DNA of 64,000 nt from Tunturibacter psychrotolerans (GTDB lineage: Bacteria > Acidobacteriota > Terriglobia > Terriglobales > Acidobacteriaceae). Below, piece after piece: positions 8,755 through 17,288 of this stretch (the first letter of the stretch is position 1; every line of letters starts with the position of its first letter). The translations under genes and the position numbers were made by a program. Location of the stretch: assembly GCF_040359615.1 (NCBI RefSeq), contig NZ_CP132942.1, positions 1,178,001-1,242,000 of the forward strand, written 5' to 3'. The notes below the pieces were generated by a model. It had not been told where the DNA came from. It searched no databases and saw only the letters and a program-made list of their open reading frames with translations.

Positions 8755-8784
8755 GCATAGGATACTATCTACTTGGAGACAAGT

Positions 8785-9246
8785 GTGGACGCAAATCTTT
8801 TTCGAACGCCCGGACATCTGATCAATCGTCTTTCGAAGCTGTCGTTGCGATGGGCGGACGAACGGCTTCAACGGATTGGGCTTGCGGCGGCGCAGATGCC
8901 GGTGTTATATGCGCTCAAAGACGGGGTGACTTCGACACAGACGGAGTTGGCGAGGATGGCTCACATTGAGCAGCCAACGATGGCGCAACTGCTGGGCCGG
9001 ATGGAACGGGATGGGCTGATTCGGCGGACGGCGAACCCTGAAGATAAACGCAGTAGCCTTGTATCGCTGACATCACTTGCCGTGAAGAAGCTTCCTGCCG
9101 CGCGGGAGGTTTTGCGCGAGGGGAATAAGCTGGCGCTCGAAGGATTTAGCGAGCGAGAGGTGGAGACTTTGACTCGGCTTCTGCTGCGGGTTTTGAAAAA
9201 CGTTGAACCGATGGCGGAGCAGAGTGAGGTTGATCGCCTGAGGTGA
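8785..9246 (+). CDS. MarR-family transcriptional regulator
   Basis: 153 residues from GTG 8785, chosen because GGAG at 8775-8778 is well placed; the TTG at 8773 overlaps that site. A winged helix-turn-helix is seen in TSTQTELARMAHIEQPTMAQ and LLGRMERDGLIRRTANPEDK, the wing with the usual DKR. Flanking helices would form the dimer interface. MarR proteins usually repress a neighbouring gene and release DNA on binding a small aromatic ligand. Here the divergent Tet(X)-like gene and the palindrome at 8729-8754 make that monooxygenase the likely target. Confidence 0.9.
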   Translation: MDANLFRTPGHLINRLSKLSLRWADERLQRIGLAAAQMPVLYALKDGVTSTQTELARMAHIEQPTMAQLLGRMERDGLIRRTANPEDKRSSLVSLTSLAVKKLPAAREVLREGNKLALEGFSEREVETLTRLLLRVLKNVEPMAEQSEVDRLR

Positions 9247-9274
9247 GAGGTTCAGTTCTTCTGCGACAGGCTGG

Positions 9275-10300
9275 TTATGGTAGGGGCTTGTTGGTGAGGA
9301 AGTCTATACGGAGCTCGAGGTTCGGGCCGTGGAAGCTTGCCGGGAGCGGGGGAAACTGGCCTTCGCCGGTGATGGCGCCCCAACAAGCTCTGTCGATCGA
9401 TTGGTCCTGGCTGCTGCCGTCGAGGTTCATGGCGGCGATGCGGCCGTCGGGGAGGATGGTGAAGCGGACGAGGGTTTCGCCCTGCTTGTTGAGGGGTGGA
9501 CGGGCTTCTTCAGGGATGAGGGGGTACCAGTTGCGTTTGATGTCTTGAAGGATGCGGCGAATATACGGGCCGAAGTCGACGCCCTGGGTGTCGGAGAGGA
9601 TCTCGGCGCCGGTTCCCATGCCGCCTCGTCCGCTCGTTTGTCCACCGGAGTCACCAGCGCTTCCGTGGTCACGGGCTGCGCCCTGGGCGGCCTGACGGAT
9701 GGCGTCGCCGGCGGTCTGGTTAGGATTGCCGAAGTTTGGGCGGGTAGGGACTGGTTTCGGTGCCTCGACGAGTGCCTGCTGGGCTGGCTGCTGGGTCGGC
9801 TGGGGTTGCGGGGCAGGAGGGAGCGGAGTCGCCTGTTGTGGAGGCGCCGGTTGCGTCAAGGGGGGCGTGGGAGTTGGCGGAGGGGGGGCGGCCGGAGTTG
9901 GTGGAGCAGCTTTGCGCATAGCCTGGAGCTGCTTCAGCATCTTCTGGTCGACGACTGGGCGCGGCGGGGGAGACTTGGGAGCTCTGGTTCTAGGAAGATT
10001 CGTTGGATCATCGAGGCGGGTTAGCTGCTGCTCGCGATCTTTGAGTACCTGCGCGGGACTGATGAGGCGCGGCTGATGGAAGAGGACGCGAGGGCCGTAG
10101 AAGAGGAACCACAAGATGGCCAGGTAGATGATGACCGAGATGTAGATGGACTCGCGGAAGCGCGCTTTGGAGCGCTCGTCGTCGAGTGAGTCGAGCAGGT
10201 GAATGAGCTCGTGCTCTTCGAGTTCGCCGTAGCGGCCGGTGCGCACCTTGAGGGGCTGATCGGGAGGTGCGGATTTGGGCGGAGTCTCGAGTGAGGGCAT
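9275..10300 (-). CDS. TonB/TolA-type energy transducer with long proline-rich linker
   Basis: 341 residues. A cytosolic N-terminal part of about 50 residues comes first, then one membrane helix (SVIIYLAILWFLFYG, about 54-68). A very long Pro/Gln/Ala-rich linker follows (about 100-215), then a Gly/Ser-rich stretch and a C-terminal domain (YIRRILQDIKRNWYPLIPEE, VRFTILPDGRIAAMNLDGS) typical of TonB/TolA C-domains. It would span the periplasm and pass proton-motive force to outer-membrane receptors or the Tol system. No exbB/exbD genes are adjacent. The cytosolic N-terminus is longer than in classical TonB. Confidence 0.82.
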   Translation of the reverse strand: MPSLETPPKSAPPDQPLKVRTGRYGELEEHELIHLLDSLDDERSKARFRESIYISVIIYLAILWFLFYGPRVLFHQPRLISPAQVLKDREQQLTRLDDPTNLPRTRAPKSPPPRPVVDQKMLKQLQAMRKAAPPTPAAPPPPTPTPPLTQPAPPQQATPLPPAPQPQPTQQPAQQALVEAPKPVPTRPNFGNPNQTAGDAIRQAAQGAARDHGSAGDSGGQTSGRGGMGTGAEILSDTQGVDFGPYIRRILQDIKRNWYPLIPEEARPPLNKQGETLVRFTILPDGRIAAMNLDGSSQDQSIDRACWGAITGEGQFPPLPASFHGPNLELRIDFLTNKPLP

Positions 10301-10480
10301 GGGCTATGTGGTCTGACGGCTGCGGGAGGCGAAAGTTTCGCGGGCGGAACGGATCGTGGTCCCCGGTGGGCTGCACCGGTTTGCATAGTCCCTCCTATTT
10401 TCTCACCTTTGACGCTCGTATTGGGAAAGAAGAGTGGGTACGAATTTCCGGAGATGGGAGTGAAACCGTAGACTGGGAGG

Positions 10481-11020
10481 GTGACTCTAAGATTTGCGCC
10501 GGATGTTCGTGCCGTTGTGCTGACGATCAGCGACCGCTGTTCTCGCGGGGAACAGATAGATCTCTCGGGGCCTGCCGTTTGTGAGCTGCTGGAAGATGCA
10601 GGAATCGGTCAGGTGTTGAGCGAGATACTGCCGGACGAGATCGACCAGATCGCGGAGGCGTTGAGACGTAACGCTAAAGTTGTAGACCTGGTTGTGACGA
10701 CCGGAGGTACCGGGCTGGCGAAGCGGGATGTGACGCCGGAGGCTACACGGATGGTGTGTGAGCGGTTGGTTGAGGGGTTGTCGGAGCGGATGAGGGCCGA
10801 TGGGCTACTGGAGACGCCGCTTGCCGCCCTGAGCCGCGCCGTATGTGGGACGCTGGGAGATGCTTTGATTGTGAATCTGCCGGGAAGTCCGTCGGGGGCG
10901 AGGAGTTCGCTGGCGTCGATTCTGCCGGTGCTGCCGCATGCGCTGGATCTGCTGGCAGGGCGCACGGCTCATCGGGGGTTCACGGAGAGCGATCAACATG
11001 GAAGGGCTGAAGACAGATAG
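10481..11020 (+). CDS. mog: Molybdopterin adenylyltransferase (MogA/MoaB family)
   Basis: 179 residues. The MoCF-domain signatures are present: [35 protein letters not shown] and [13 protein letters not shown]. The enzyme adenylates molybdopterin before molybdenum insertion. GTG 10481 is the first start after an in-frame stop at 10469. The purine-rich GGGAGG directly abuts it, an unusual spacing for a ribosome site, so initiation may be weak. No other moa/moe genes are in the window. The short gap (23 bases) to the DedA-like gene suggests co-transcription. Confidence 0.88.
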   Translation: MTLRFAPDVRAVVLTISDRCSRGEQIDLSGPAVCELLEDAGIGQVLSEILPDEIDQIAEALRRNAKVVDLVVTTGGTGLAKRDVTPEATRMVCERLVEGLSERMRADGLLETPLAALSRAVCGTLGDALIVNLPGSPSGARSSLASILPVLPHALDLLAGRTAHRGFTESDQHGRAEDR

Positions 11021-11043
11021 ACAGGTAAAATGAGAAGGACCCC

Positions 11044-11691
11044 GTGAAGATCTCTCCCGTTGCACTGCTACATAAATTGAATGTCGTAATGCTTGCGGCA
11101 CTGAAGCCGCTTGGCGTGTGGGGTATCGGCGCGCTGGCGGTGATCGATTCGGCGGCGATTCCGGTGCCGATCGATGCACTGCTGATCGACTACGTGGTGC
11201 ATGATAAGCCGCGTTTTCTGCTTTATTGTTTTATGGCTGCGCTGGGTTCGGCGGTCGGTAGTTTGTTGCCGTATTATCTCGGGCGCGCGGGCGGAGAGCT
11301 GTTTCTGCTGAAGCGGATCAACCGGCAACGGTATGAGCAGATGCGTGACCGGTTTGCGAAGCAGGAGTTTCTCGCAATTATGATTCCGGCGATGATGCCA
11401 CCGCCGACTCCGGTGAAACTGTTTGAGTTTGCCGCGGGCGTCTTCGAGATGAAGGTGTTCTGGTTTTTTTCCGCGATCTTCATCGGTAAGTTCATACGGT
11501 TTTTGATCTGGGCCTTGATCACGATTACGTATGGGCCAGCGATTCTGCATACGATTACGCATATGATCCACCAGCACCTTAGCTATGTGCTTGGGTTCAG
11601 CGGAATCCTGATTGTGCTGTTGCTGGTGTACGTGTTGCGGAAGGTGTTCGATCGGCGAAGGGGAACCAGTCTTCCAGTCGAGGAGAACTAG
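11044..11691 (+). CDS. DedA/VTT-domain membrane protein
   Basis: 215 residues starting at GTG 11044. The VTT (SNARE-associated) domain is recognisable from LGVWGIGALAVIDSAAIPVP, ALGSAVGSLLPYYLGRAGGE and MMPPPTPVKLFEFAAGVFEM, with re-entrant loops between hydrophobic helices; a last helix (GILIVLLLVYVLRKVF) ends the protein. DedA-family proteins translocate lipids such as undecaprenyl phosphate or phosphatidylethanolamine across the inner membrane and affect pH and drug sensitivity. Which lipid is used here is not known. Follows mog closely and converges on the next gene. Confidence 0.82.
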   Translation: MKISPVALLHKLNVVMLAALKPLGVWGIGALAVIDSAAIPVPIDALLIDYVVHDKPRFLLYCFMAALGSAVGSLLPYYLGRAGGELFLLKRINRQRYEQMRDRFAKQEFLAIMIPAMMPPPTPVKLFEFAAGVFEMKVFWFFSAIFIGKFIRFLIWALITITYGPAILHTITHMIHQHLSYVLGFSGILIVLLLVYVLRKVFDRRRGTSLPVEEN

Positions 11692-11702
11692 GGGTGCGTT
11701 AG

Positions 11703-12776
11703 CTAGTGCTGGACGTGGTTGTCCATTTCCATACGAACGATGCGACGATCGTCGTTGAGAAAGACTGCGCCTGAGAGTGGCGGTTTTTCGCGGCCGGTTA
11801 GGAAGGGCGTGTCGTAGAAGAAGCGCAGGTCGCGGAAGGTGACGGTGGTGAGGCCTTCTTCGTTGGTGCCGGTGTCGGTGACAATCGGATATTGTGACCA
11901 GTCGAGGTATGCTTCGCCGAGCCAGCTGCGTTTGGCGACCAGAGTGGCGAGGGTGGTGGGGGGCTTGTAGATGACGTCGGCCTGGGTGCTGGTGGTGACG
12001 AGGTTGTTGCGGGTGTCGACCGAGGCGAGCTGGTAAAACTGCGGGGTTTCCGCGATGGTCTCCCAGTGAAATGGATTAGTGGGGAATGGGCTGGCGAAGA
12101 CGCGGGAGACTGGGGCGGCGTTGTAGTCGGTGGTTTGGGCGAGTTGGAGGGCCTTGGCGTGTTCGACGAAGCGAAGTGTCCAGAGGGCGACGATGGCTAG
12201 GAGAGCGAAGATGGCCCAGCCACGTCCCCGAAATGCCGGTTTGCGGACACCGACTTCACTATTGATAAGGCCGAAGAGGGACGGGGCAATGAGGGCGGTG
12301 AGCAGGAGGAGAAAGATGATGGGTTCGAAGATGAATACGATGGAGCCGGCATACCAATGGGGGTCGAAGGGGAAGAAGGGACGGACGCCGTAGGTGTTGG
12401 TCCAGTCGAGCAGAATGTGGCTGAGCAGAGCGATGAGGCAGAAGCAATAGAGTAGAACCCAACGAATGGGAGCAGTCTGCTTGCGTGGATGGATGGGTTG
12501 CTGACTGGTTTCGGGATCTTTGCCACGTAAACGCCAACGATGGAAGAGCCACACGAGACCTACGATCATTGCTGCTTCAAACGGCAGGCCGAGGAAGGTA
12601 TGGGTCCAGCCGCGATGATGCTGGAAGGACGCGATGGGGCCGCGGATTGACCATAGAGTGTCGAGGTCGGGAGCTTCGGCGGCGAGGGTCATCGCGAGTG
12701 TGGCGTAGGCGGCTTTGCGGTTGAAGCCTGAGCGGGCGAGTACGGCGCCGGTCATGAAGTGAGTGATGGGTTCCAT
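11703..12776 (-). CDS. YdjM-like membrane-bound metal-dependent hydrolase (DUF457)
   Basis: 357 residues. The N-terminus MEPITHFMTGAVLARSG with APDLDTLWSIRG and HHRGWTHTFLG matches the DUF457/YdjM pattern of metal-binding His/Asp residues; a later SHILLDWTNTYGVRPFFPF completes it. About five membrane helices are spread over the first 200 residues. The last 150 residues form a soluble, beta-rich extension (TTSTQADVIYKPP, TVTFRDLRFFYDTPF). YdjM itself is a LexA-controlled inner-membrane protein; the substrate of this group is unknown. It is divergent from gatB. Confidence 0.82.
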   Translation of the reverse strand: MEPITHFMTGAVLARSGFNRKAAYATLAMTLAAEAPDLDTLWSIRGPIASFQHHRGWTHTFLGLPFEAAMIVGLVWLFHRWRLRGKDPETSQQPIHPRKQTAPIRWVLLYCFCLIALLSHILLDWTNTYGVRPFFPFDPHWYAGSIVFIFEPIIFLLLLTALIAPSLFGLINSEVGVRKPAFRGRGWAIFALLAIVALWTLRFVEHAKALQLAQTTDYNAAPVSRVFASPFPTNPFHWETIAETPQFYQLASVDTRNNLVTTSTQADVIYKPPTTLATLVAKRSWLGEAYLDWSQYPIVTDTGTNEEGLTTVTFRDLRFFYDTPFLTGREKPPLSGAVFLNDDRRIVRMEMDNHVQH

Positions 12777-12860
12777 GTCTGCTGTGATGTTAGCTTGTCG
12801 GTGGCCGTAGAAGACATGGGCAGCGAGAGTTGCTGGCGCTTGTTAGAATCAAAGGTGAAA

Positions 12861-14363
12861 ATGCCTACTTTGACGCAGATTACGCCTGAGATTCTTGCCA
12901 AGTACCAGCCTGTGATTGGGTTGGAGGTTCATGTTCAGCTTTTGACGGCGTCGAAGGCTTTTTGCGGCTGCGTGAATAAGTATGGTGGCGAGCCGAATAC
13001 GCATATTTGTCCGACTTGTTTAGGGTTGCCGGGCGCACTGCCGGTTTTGAATCGCAGGGCGGTGGAGTTTGCCGTGCTGGCGGCGAAGGCGATCAATTGC
13101 GAGATTCGCGAGACGAGTATTTTTTCACGTAAGAACTATTTTTATCCTGATTCGCCGAAGGGGTATCAGATCTCGCAGTTCGATAAACCGATCGCGGAGC
13201 ATGGATGGATTGAGGTGCCTGCGTTTGACGCTGCGGGCGCAGCGGTGACGAAGCGGATTGGCGTGACTCGGCTTCACATGGAAGAGGATGCGGGGAAGAG
13301 TATTCATGATGGGTTCGCAGATTCGGTGTCGAAGACTTATATCGACTTGAATCGTTGCGGGACGCCACTGGTGGAGATTGTGAGTGAGCCTGATCTGCGC
13401 ACGGCGGATGAGGTGTTCGAGTACCTGACAAAGCTGAAGGAGATTCTGCTCTATACCGGCGTGAGCGATTGCAATATGGAAGAGGGCTCGCTGCGCTGTG
13501 ATGCGAATGTGAGCGTGATGCTGAAAGGTGCGAAAGAGTTTGGGACGAAGGCTGAGGTGAAGAACGTCAACAGCTTCCGTTACATTCGCGCGGCAGTGGA
13601 GTACGAGATCGAACGACAGATTGGCGTGTTGGAGGACGGTGGGCGGGTGGTGCAGGAGTCGCGGCTCTGGAATAACGCTGAGGGGCGAACCTACTCGATG
13701 CGGAGTAAGGAGCAGGCGCATGACTACCGGTATTTCCCGGAACCGGATCTGCCGCCGCTAATCGTTGGTGCGGAGTGGCAGGCGGAGATTTTGAAGATGC
13801 TGCCTGAACTGCCGGAGGCGCGGCGGGCGCGGATGATTGCCGAGTATGAGATCTCTGCGCAGGATGCGGCTACCCTGACGGCGACGCGGGAGTTTGCGGA
13901 CCGGTTTGAGGTGGCGGCGAAAAAGGCGCAGAGTCCTCGCCGCGTTGCGGCGCTGCTGACGAGTGAATTGACGATGCGACTGCGTGCAGCGGGATTGGAG
14001 TTGGATCGGTCGCCGGTATCGATGGAAGGCGTTGTGATGGCAGCTGATCTGGCGGAGTCGGGTGAGCTGTCAAGCAAGATGCTGAAGCAGTTGCTGGATT
14101 CGGCGTTTGAGAAAGGCGAGGATTTTCCCGTTGTGTATGAGCGGGAGAAGCCGCAGCAGATCTCGGATACGAGCGCGATTGAGGCGATGATCGATGAGGT
14201 GATCGCCGGGAATGCGAAGCAGGTGGAGCAATATCGCGGCGGGAAGAAGACCGTGGCTGCGTTCTTTGTTGGGCAGGTGATGAAGCTGTCGAAGGGACAG
14301 GCGAATCCGGCGTTGCTGAATGAGTTGGTGACGAAGAAGCTGGATGCGCTGGGTCCGCTATGA
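12861..14363 (+). CDS. gatB: Aspartyl/glutamyl-tRNA amidotransferase subunit B
   Basis: 500 residues from ATG 12861 (AAAGGTGAAA just upstream); an in-frame ATG at 12759 would overlap the divergent gene's start and add non-conserved residues. GatB transfers ammonia to activated Glu- or Asp-tRNA in the GatCAB complex. Signatures: VIGLEVHVQL, ICPTCLGLPGALPVLN, FSRKNYFYPDSPKGYQISQ, RLHMEEDAGK and SLRCDANVSV, plus the C-terminal YqeY-like helical tail ending FFVGQVMKLSKGQANPALLN. gatA and gatC are not adjacent. A separate yqeY gene lies at 24848. Confidence 0.95.
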   Translation: MPTLTQITPEILAKYQPVIGLEVHVQLLTASKAFCGCVNKYGGEPNTHICPTCLGLPGALPVLNRRAVEFAVLAAKAINCEIRETSIFSRKNYFYPDSPKGYQISQFDKPIAEHGWIEVPAFDAAGAAVTKRIGVTRLHMEEDAGKSIHDGFADSVSKTYIDLNRCGTPLVEIVSEPDLRTADEVFEYLTKLKEILLYTGVSDCNMEEGSLRCDANVSVMLKGAKEFGTKAEVKNVNSFRYIRAAVEYEIERQIGVLEDGGRVVQESRLWNNAEGRTYSMRSKEQAHDYRYFPEPDLPPLIVGAEWQAEILKMLPELPEARRARMIAEYEISAQDAATLTATREFADRFEVAAKKAQSPRRVAALLTSELTMRLRAAGLELDRSPVSMEGVVMAADLAESGELSSKMLKQLLDSAFEKGEDFPVVYEREKPQQISDTSAIEAMIDEVIAGNAKQVEQYRGGKKTVAAFFVGQVMKLSKGQANPALLNELVTKKLDALGPL

Positions 14364-14830
14364 AGTTTTTGTTGGTAGGAGTTCTACTTCTATCTTTGAC
14401 CGCGATAGCACAGACTAATCCAGAGGTGCAAAAAATTGTCGTTGCCGAGTCGCTTCGGCTGGGTCAGTGTCCCGAAATTTATAAGCTCTCACCAGCCCCG
14501 ATCCACATGAAGTTGGTGTGGCGTCGTCCATCGCGGATAACTGTTGTTAACACGAAGGACGTTAATCGTGCTCAGAACGAGTATCAGGCGATAATCGAAT
14601 TTGCAATTGGATATGAACAAAGCGATTTCTTTCGTACGGAAGAAGAAGCTCGCGACGCCACACAGTTCACCCGAAACTTCGATCTACTGCGACGAAACAC
14701 ATATTCGATTAGGGCAGGTACTCTCTTTCTAACGAAAAGCGAGTTCAAGATTAACAATCATTGGGAGTCAGGTAAGGCGGATCATGAGTTTGCCTGTTGG
14801 CAGACAGAGCCTAGTGGCACCGCGTTCTAA
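14360..14830 (+). CDS. Hypothetical secreted protein overlapping gatB
   Basis: 156 residues. The ATG overlaps the gatB stop (ATGA), so translation is probably coupled. The signal peptide is short (FLLVGVLLLSLTAIAQT). The mature protein has two cysteines (LGQCPEIYKL and FACWQTE) that may form a disulphide, and a charged middle section. No family recognised. Its position behind gatB looks accidental rather than functional. Confidence 0.6.
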   Translation: MKFLLVGVLLLSLTAIAQTNPEVQKIVVAESLRLGQCPEIYKLSPAPIHMKLVWRRPSRITVVNTKDVNRAQNEYQAIIEFAIGYEQSDFFRTEEEARDATQFTRNFDLLRRNTYSIRAGTLFLTKSEFKINNHWESGKADHEFACWQTEPSGTAF

Positions 14831-14855
14831 TTGAAGCTTTGCGTTGAAAAGAAAA

Positions 14856-16421
14856 ATGCGCGCGGTGGCGCGGCTAGCGTTTAATGGCCGGATGCGCGTA
14901 CGTCTCTCGTCTTCCAGGAATCTCTGTCGTGGAGTGCTTGTGAGCGTTTTTCTGGCTCTGATCGGGTGCAGGAGCGAGGCTCCATATGTTGTGCCGGAGG
15001 GGCCGATGCCGGCGAACACTGTGCTGTTGTCCCAGATGATGCGGGAGTTGTCGGCTACGCCTGGATTCACCGATGCGCTGCTGGCGCAGTTGGATAAGGG
15101 GGGCAAGAAGGGGCCTGCGCTGATGACGCCGGCGCTGATCAAGAAGCTGCGTGAGCTGATTCTAGGTAAGGATTGGCAGGGGCTCGATCGTTTTCCGGGA
15201 TGGACGATGCAGGAGGTCAATCCGACGGTCGGGGTGATCTCGCGCGCAGTGAAGCATCCAGACACGCCACCGGGAACGCCTTCGGGTGCGCCGACGGAGA
15301 CCTGGCGAAATGGTGTCGATAAGGGTGTGATTGCGGAGTATCTCGATTTAGGGGCCTACCCGCCTGAGAAGGCGGAAACAGTGAGTCTTGATAAGCCGTC
15401 GACGCTGCCGGAGCTTTCGAACGCGACACTGGTGACTGAGTTAGGTGCAGGCGTGGTGCGTGGGGATGTGGCGAATCCAAAACTCGCCCCGATGCATGCT
15501 GACAGCCAACGGCTAGCGGATGTGTTGAATCGTCTGGGGCTAAATGCGTTGGATGGTGCTGCGACGGTGACTGCTGAGGTCAGCGGTGAGACGGCGACAA
15601 CTCCACAGGCGTTGATGCAGGTTTTGATGCGGACAGGTCATACCGTGACGGTGTTTGATTCGCGGTATTTCGCGAACTTCGGTCACTTTCATTTCAAAGG
15701 GCAGGATGTGATGATGCCGTTTTTTGTGAACTCGCAGATTGCGATTCCGGGGACCAGGCGATCGCTGCTGGTGCCGGTGAGCCATGCGGAGTATGAGTGG
15801 GAGATTCGCGGACCGAAGGTGAATGCGGATGTGAGCTGGTACTTCGGCATCGATGGCAAGGCGGAGTTTCGAACGATGGACACGCTGGATCAGGCGTGGG
15901 TGCTGGGGCGTCATGCACATGAGTATCGCGATGCGGATGCGGTTGAGGTGACGCGGCTGGTTGGGAAGTTGCTGATAATGTACGTGCATCAGCATCTGTC
16001 ACGGCCCGATCTTCCGTTTGGTGGGTACTATCCGCTCGGGGTCTGTCAGGATGGCGTGGCTGCGATTGAGAAGAAGATGACCGGACATGACACGCTGTTT
16101 CCGAATACGGCGGATGCAGAGCTGTTTGATGATCCTCGTGATGCCGAAGCGAATGCGATGATGCTTGCGATCCCGAAGGACCGGAGTGGAGCGCCGCCTT
16201 CTCCAGCGAGGATCTTTGGATCGTTGCCGGTTACAGACTTTAACTTGATTACGATTCCTGGGCAAGCTGCGGACCTTGAGGCGGTGCATGCGGCGTGGCA
16301 GGAAGGTTCGTTAGAGCGGACGTCTTCCTGGATACGGAAGATGACGTTGCGGCTTGTGGGTGTGACGGCACTGATAGTGCTCGCGGGAATCGTGTTGTGG
16401 AGACGAAGACGTAGACAATAA
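14856..16421 (+). CDS. Large lipoprotein with C-terminal membrane anchor, unknown function
   Basis: About 521 residues from ATG 14856; TTG 14844 and ATG 14892 are alternatives. An Arg-rich start leads into VLVSVFLALIGC, a lipobox. The mature part contains conserved-looking HGH-free segments such as FDSRYFANFGHFHFKGQDVM and YVHQHLSRPDLPFGGYY, and no known catalytic signature. The C-terminus has a second hydrophobic helix (VGVTALIVLAGIVLW) followed by RRRRRQ. Two anchors would bracket the periplasmic domain, or the C-terminal one could be a sorting signal like those of processed surface proteins. I do not recognise the family. Confidence 0.65.
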   Translation: MRAVARLAFNGRMRVRLSSSRNLCRGVLVSVFLALIGCRSEAPYVVPEGPMPANTVLLSQMMRELSATPGFTDALLAQLDKGGKKGPALMTPALIKKLRELILGKDWQGLDRFPGWTMQEVNPTVGVISRAVKHPDTPPGTPSGAPTETWRNGVDKGVIAEYLDLGAYPPEKAETVSLDKPSTLPELSNATLVTELGAGVVRGDVANPKLAPMHADSQRLADVLNRLGLNALDGAATVTAEVSGETATTPQALMQVLMRTGHTVTVFDSRYFANFGHFHFKGQDVMMPFFVNSQIAIPGTRRSLLVPVSHAEYEWEIRGPKVNADVSWYFGIDGKAEFRTMDTLDQAWVLGRHAHEYRDADAVEVTRLVGKLLIMYVHQHLSRPDLPFGGYYPLGVCQDGVAAIEKKMTGHDTLFPNTADAELFDDPRDAEANAMMLAIPKDRSGAPPSPARIFGSLPVTDFNLITIPGQAADLEAVHAAWQEGSLERTSSWIRKMTLRLVGVTALIVLAGIVLWRRRRRQ

Positions 16422-16510
16422 TTTGAGGGAAGAATGTTTCGGATTCGATGAGATCTGTTGATGCAACGTTGGTGCAGTGTTGTCGCCTCTTACCATGAGG
16501 AGGCAAAACC

Positions 16511-16819
16511 ATGGCAACGAAAAAGATTGTGGCTAAGAAGGCATCGAGTAATAGGGCAGCGACGAAAAAGGCATCGGCTAAGAAAGCTCCGGCGAAAAAG
16601 GCAGCGAAGAAGACGGCAGCGAACAAGAGTTCGACACGGAAGTACAGTCCTTCGGCGAGCAAGAACGTTGAGACTGAGATGCGAAAGATGAAGAAGGGTA
16701 CCTTGAAGAGTGGTCGCAGTGGTAAAAAGGTGACCAGTCGGAAGCAGGCGATTGCAATTGGTTTGTCTGAAGCGCGGAGGGCTGGCAAGAAGGTTCCGCC
16801 GCCCCCGAAGAAAGGATAG
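16511..16819 (+). CDS. Lys/Ala-rich histone-H1-like protein with DUF6496-type domain
   Basis: 102 residues. The first half is a low-complexity KKA/AKKA tract like histone H1 C-termini and bacterial Hc1/AlgP-type proteins. The second half (NVETEMRKMKKGTLKSGRSG and KQAIAIGLSEARRAGKK) matches the small DUF6496 domain. The protein is highly basic and should bind DNA or RNA. GAGGAGG is ideally spaced before the ATG, so expression may be high. The deaminase gene follows after two bases. Confidence 0.82.
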   Translation: MATKKIVAKKASSNRAATKKASAKKAPAKKAAKKTAANKSSTRKYSPSASKNVETEMRKMKKGTLKSGRSGKKVTSRKQAIAIGLSEARRAGKKVPPPPKKG

Positions 16820-16821
16820 GA

Positions 16822-17277
16822 ATGACTGAGGTTGCAAGGTATCAGGCGATGCTTGAGGTCGCGTTGCAGGAGGCTCGCACCGGCCGGAGTGAGGGTGGGG
16901 TTCCGATCGGTGCGGCGTTGTTTGATGGGGATGGGACGCTGCTGGCTTCGGGAAGAAATCGAAGGGTGCAGCAGGACGATCCGTCGGTACATGGAGAGAC
17001 GGATGCGTTTCGTCGGGCGGGAAGGCAGCGGTCTTACAAGGACAAGATCATGGTGACGACGCTGGCGCCGTGCTGGTACTGCAGCGGATTGATTCGGCAG
17101 TTTGGGATTAGTACTTTGGTGGTGGGGGAGAGCAGAAACTTTGCCGGCGGGGTGGAATGGCTGAAAGAGCTTGGAGTGAAAGTGATCGATCTGGATTCGC
17201 AGGAGTGTTCGGATCTACTCACGAGTTTTATCGCGGAGAAGCCGGAGATCTGGAATGAAGATATCGGCGAGGAGTAG
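16822..17277 (+). CDS. Nucleoside/cytosine deaminase (CDA superfamily)
   Basis: 151 residues. The zinc site is complete: HGETDAFRRAG supplies the His ligand and catalytic Glu, and PCWYCSGLIRQFG supplies two Cys ligands. The pattern (HGE with PCxxCxG and a C-terminal IAEKPEIWNEDIGEE tail) is closest to yeast-type cytosine deaminase, which makes uracil and ammonia from cytosine; guanine deaminase or TadA-like activity is less likely. It is cytosolic. It is translated immediately after the histone-like gene, but I know of no functional link. Confidence 0.85.
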   Translation: MTEVARYQAMLEVALQEARTGRSEGGVPIGAALFDGDGTLLASGRNRRVQQDDPSVHGETDAFRRAGRQRSYKDKIMVTTLAPCWYCSGLIRQFGISTLVVGESRNFAGGVEWLKELGVKVIDLDSQECSDLLTSFIAEKPEIWNEDIGEE

Positions 17278-17288
17278 GTCCGCTCGGG

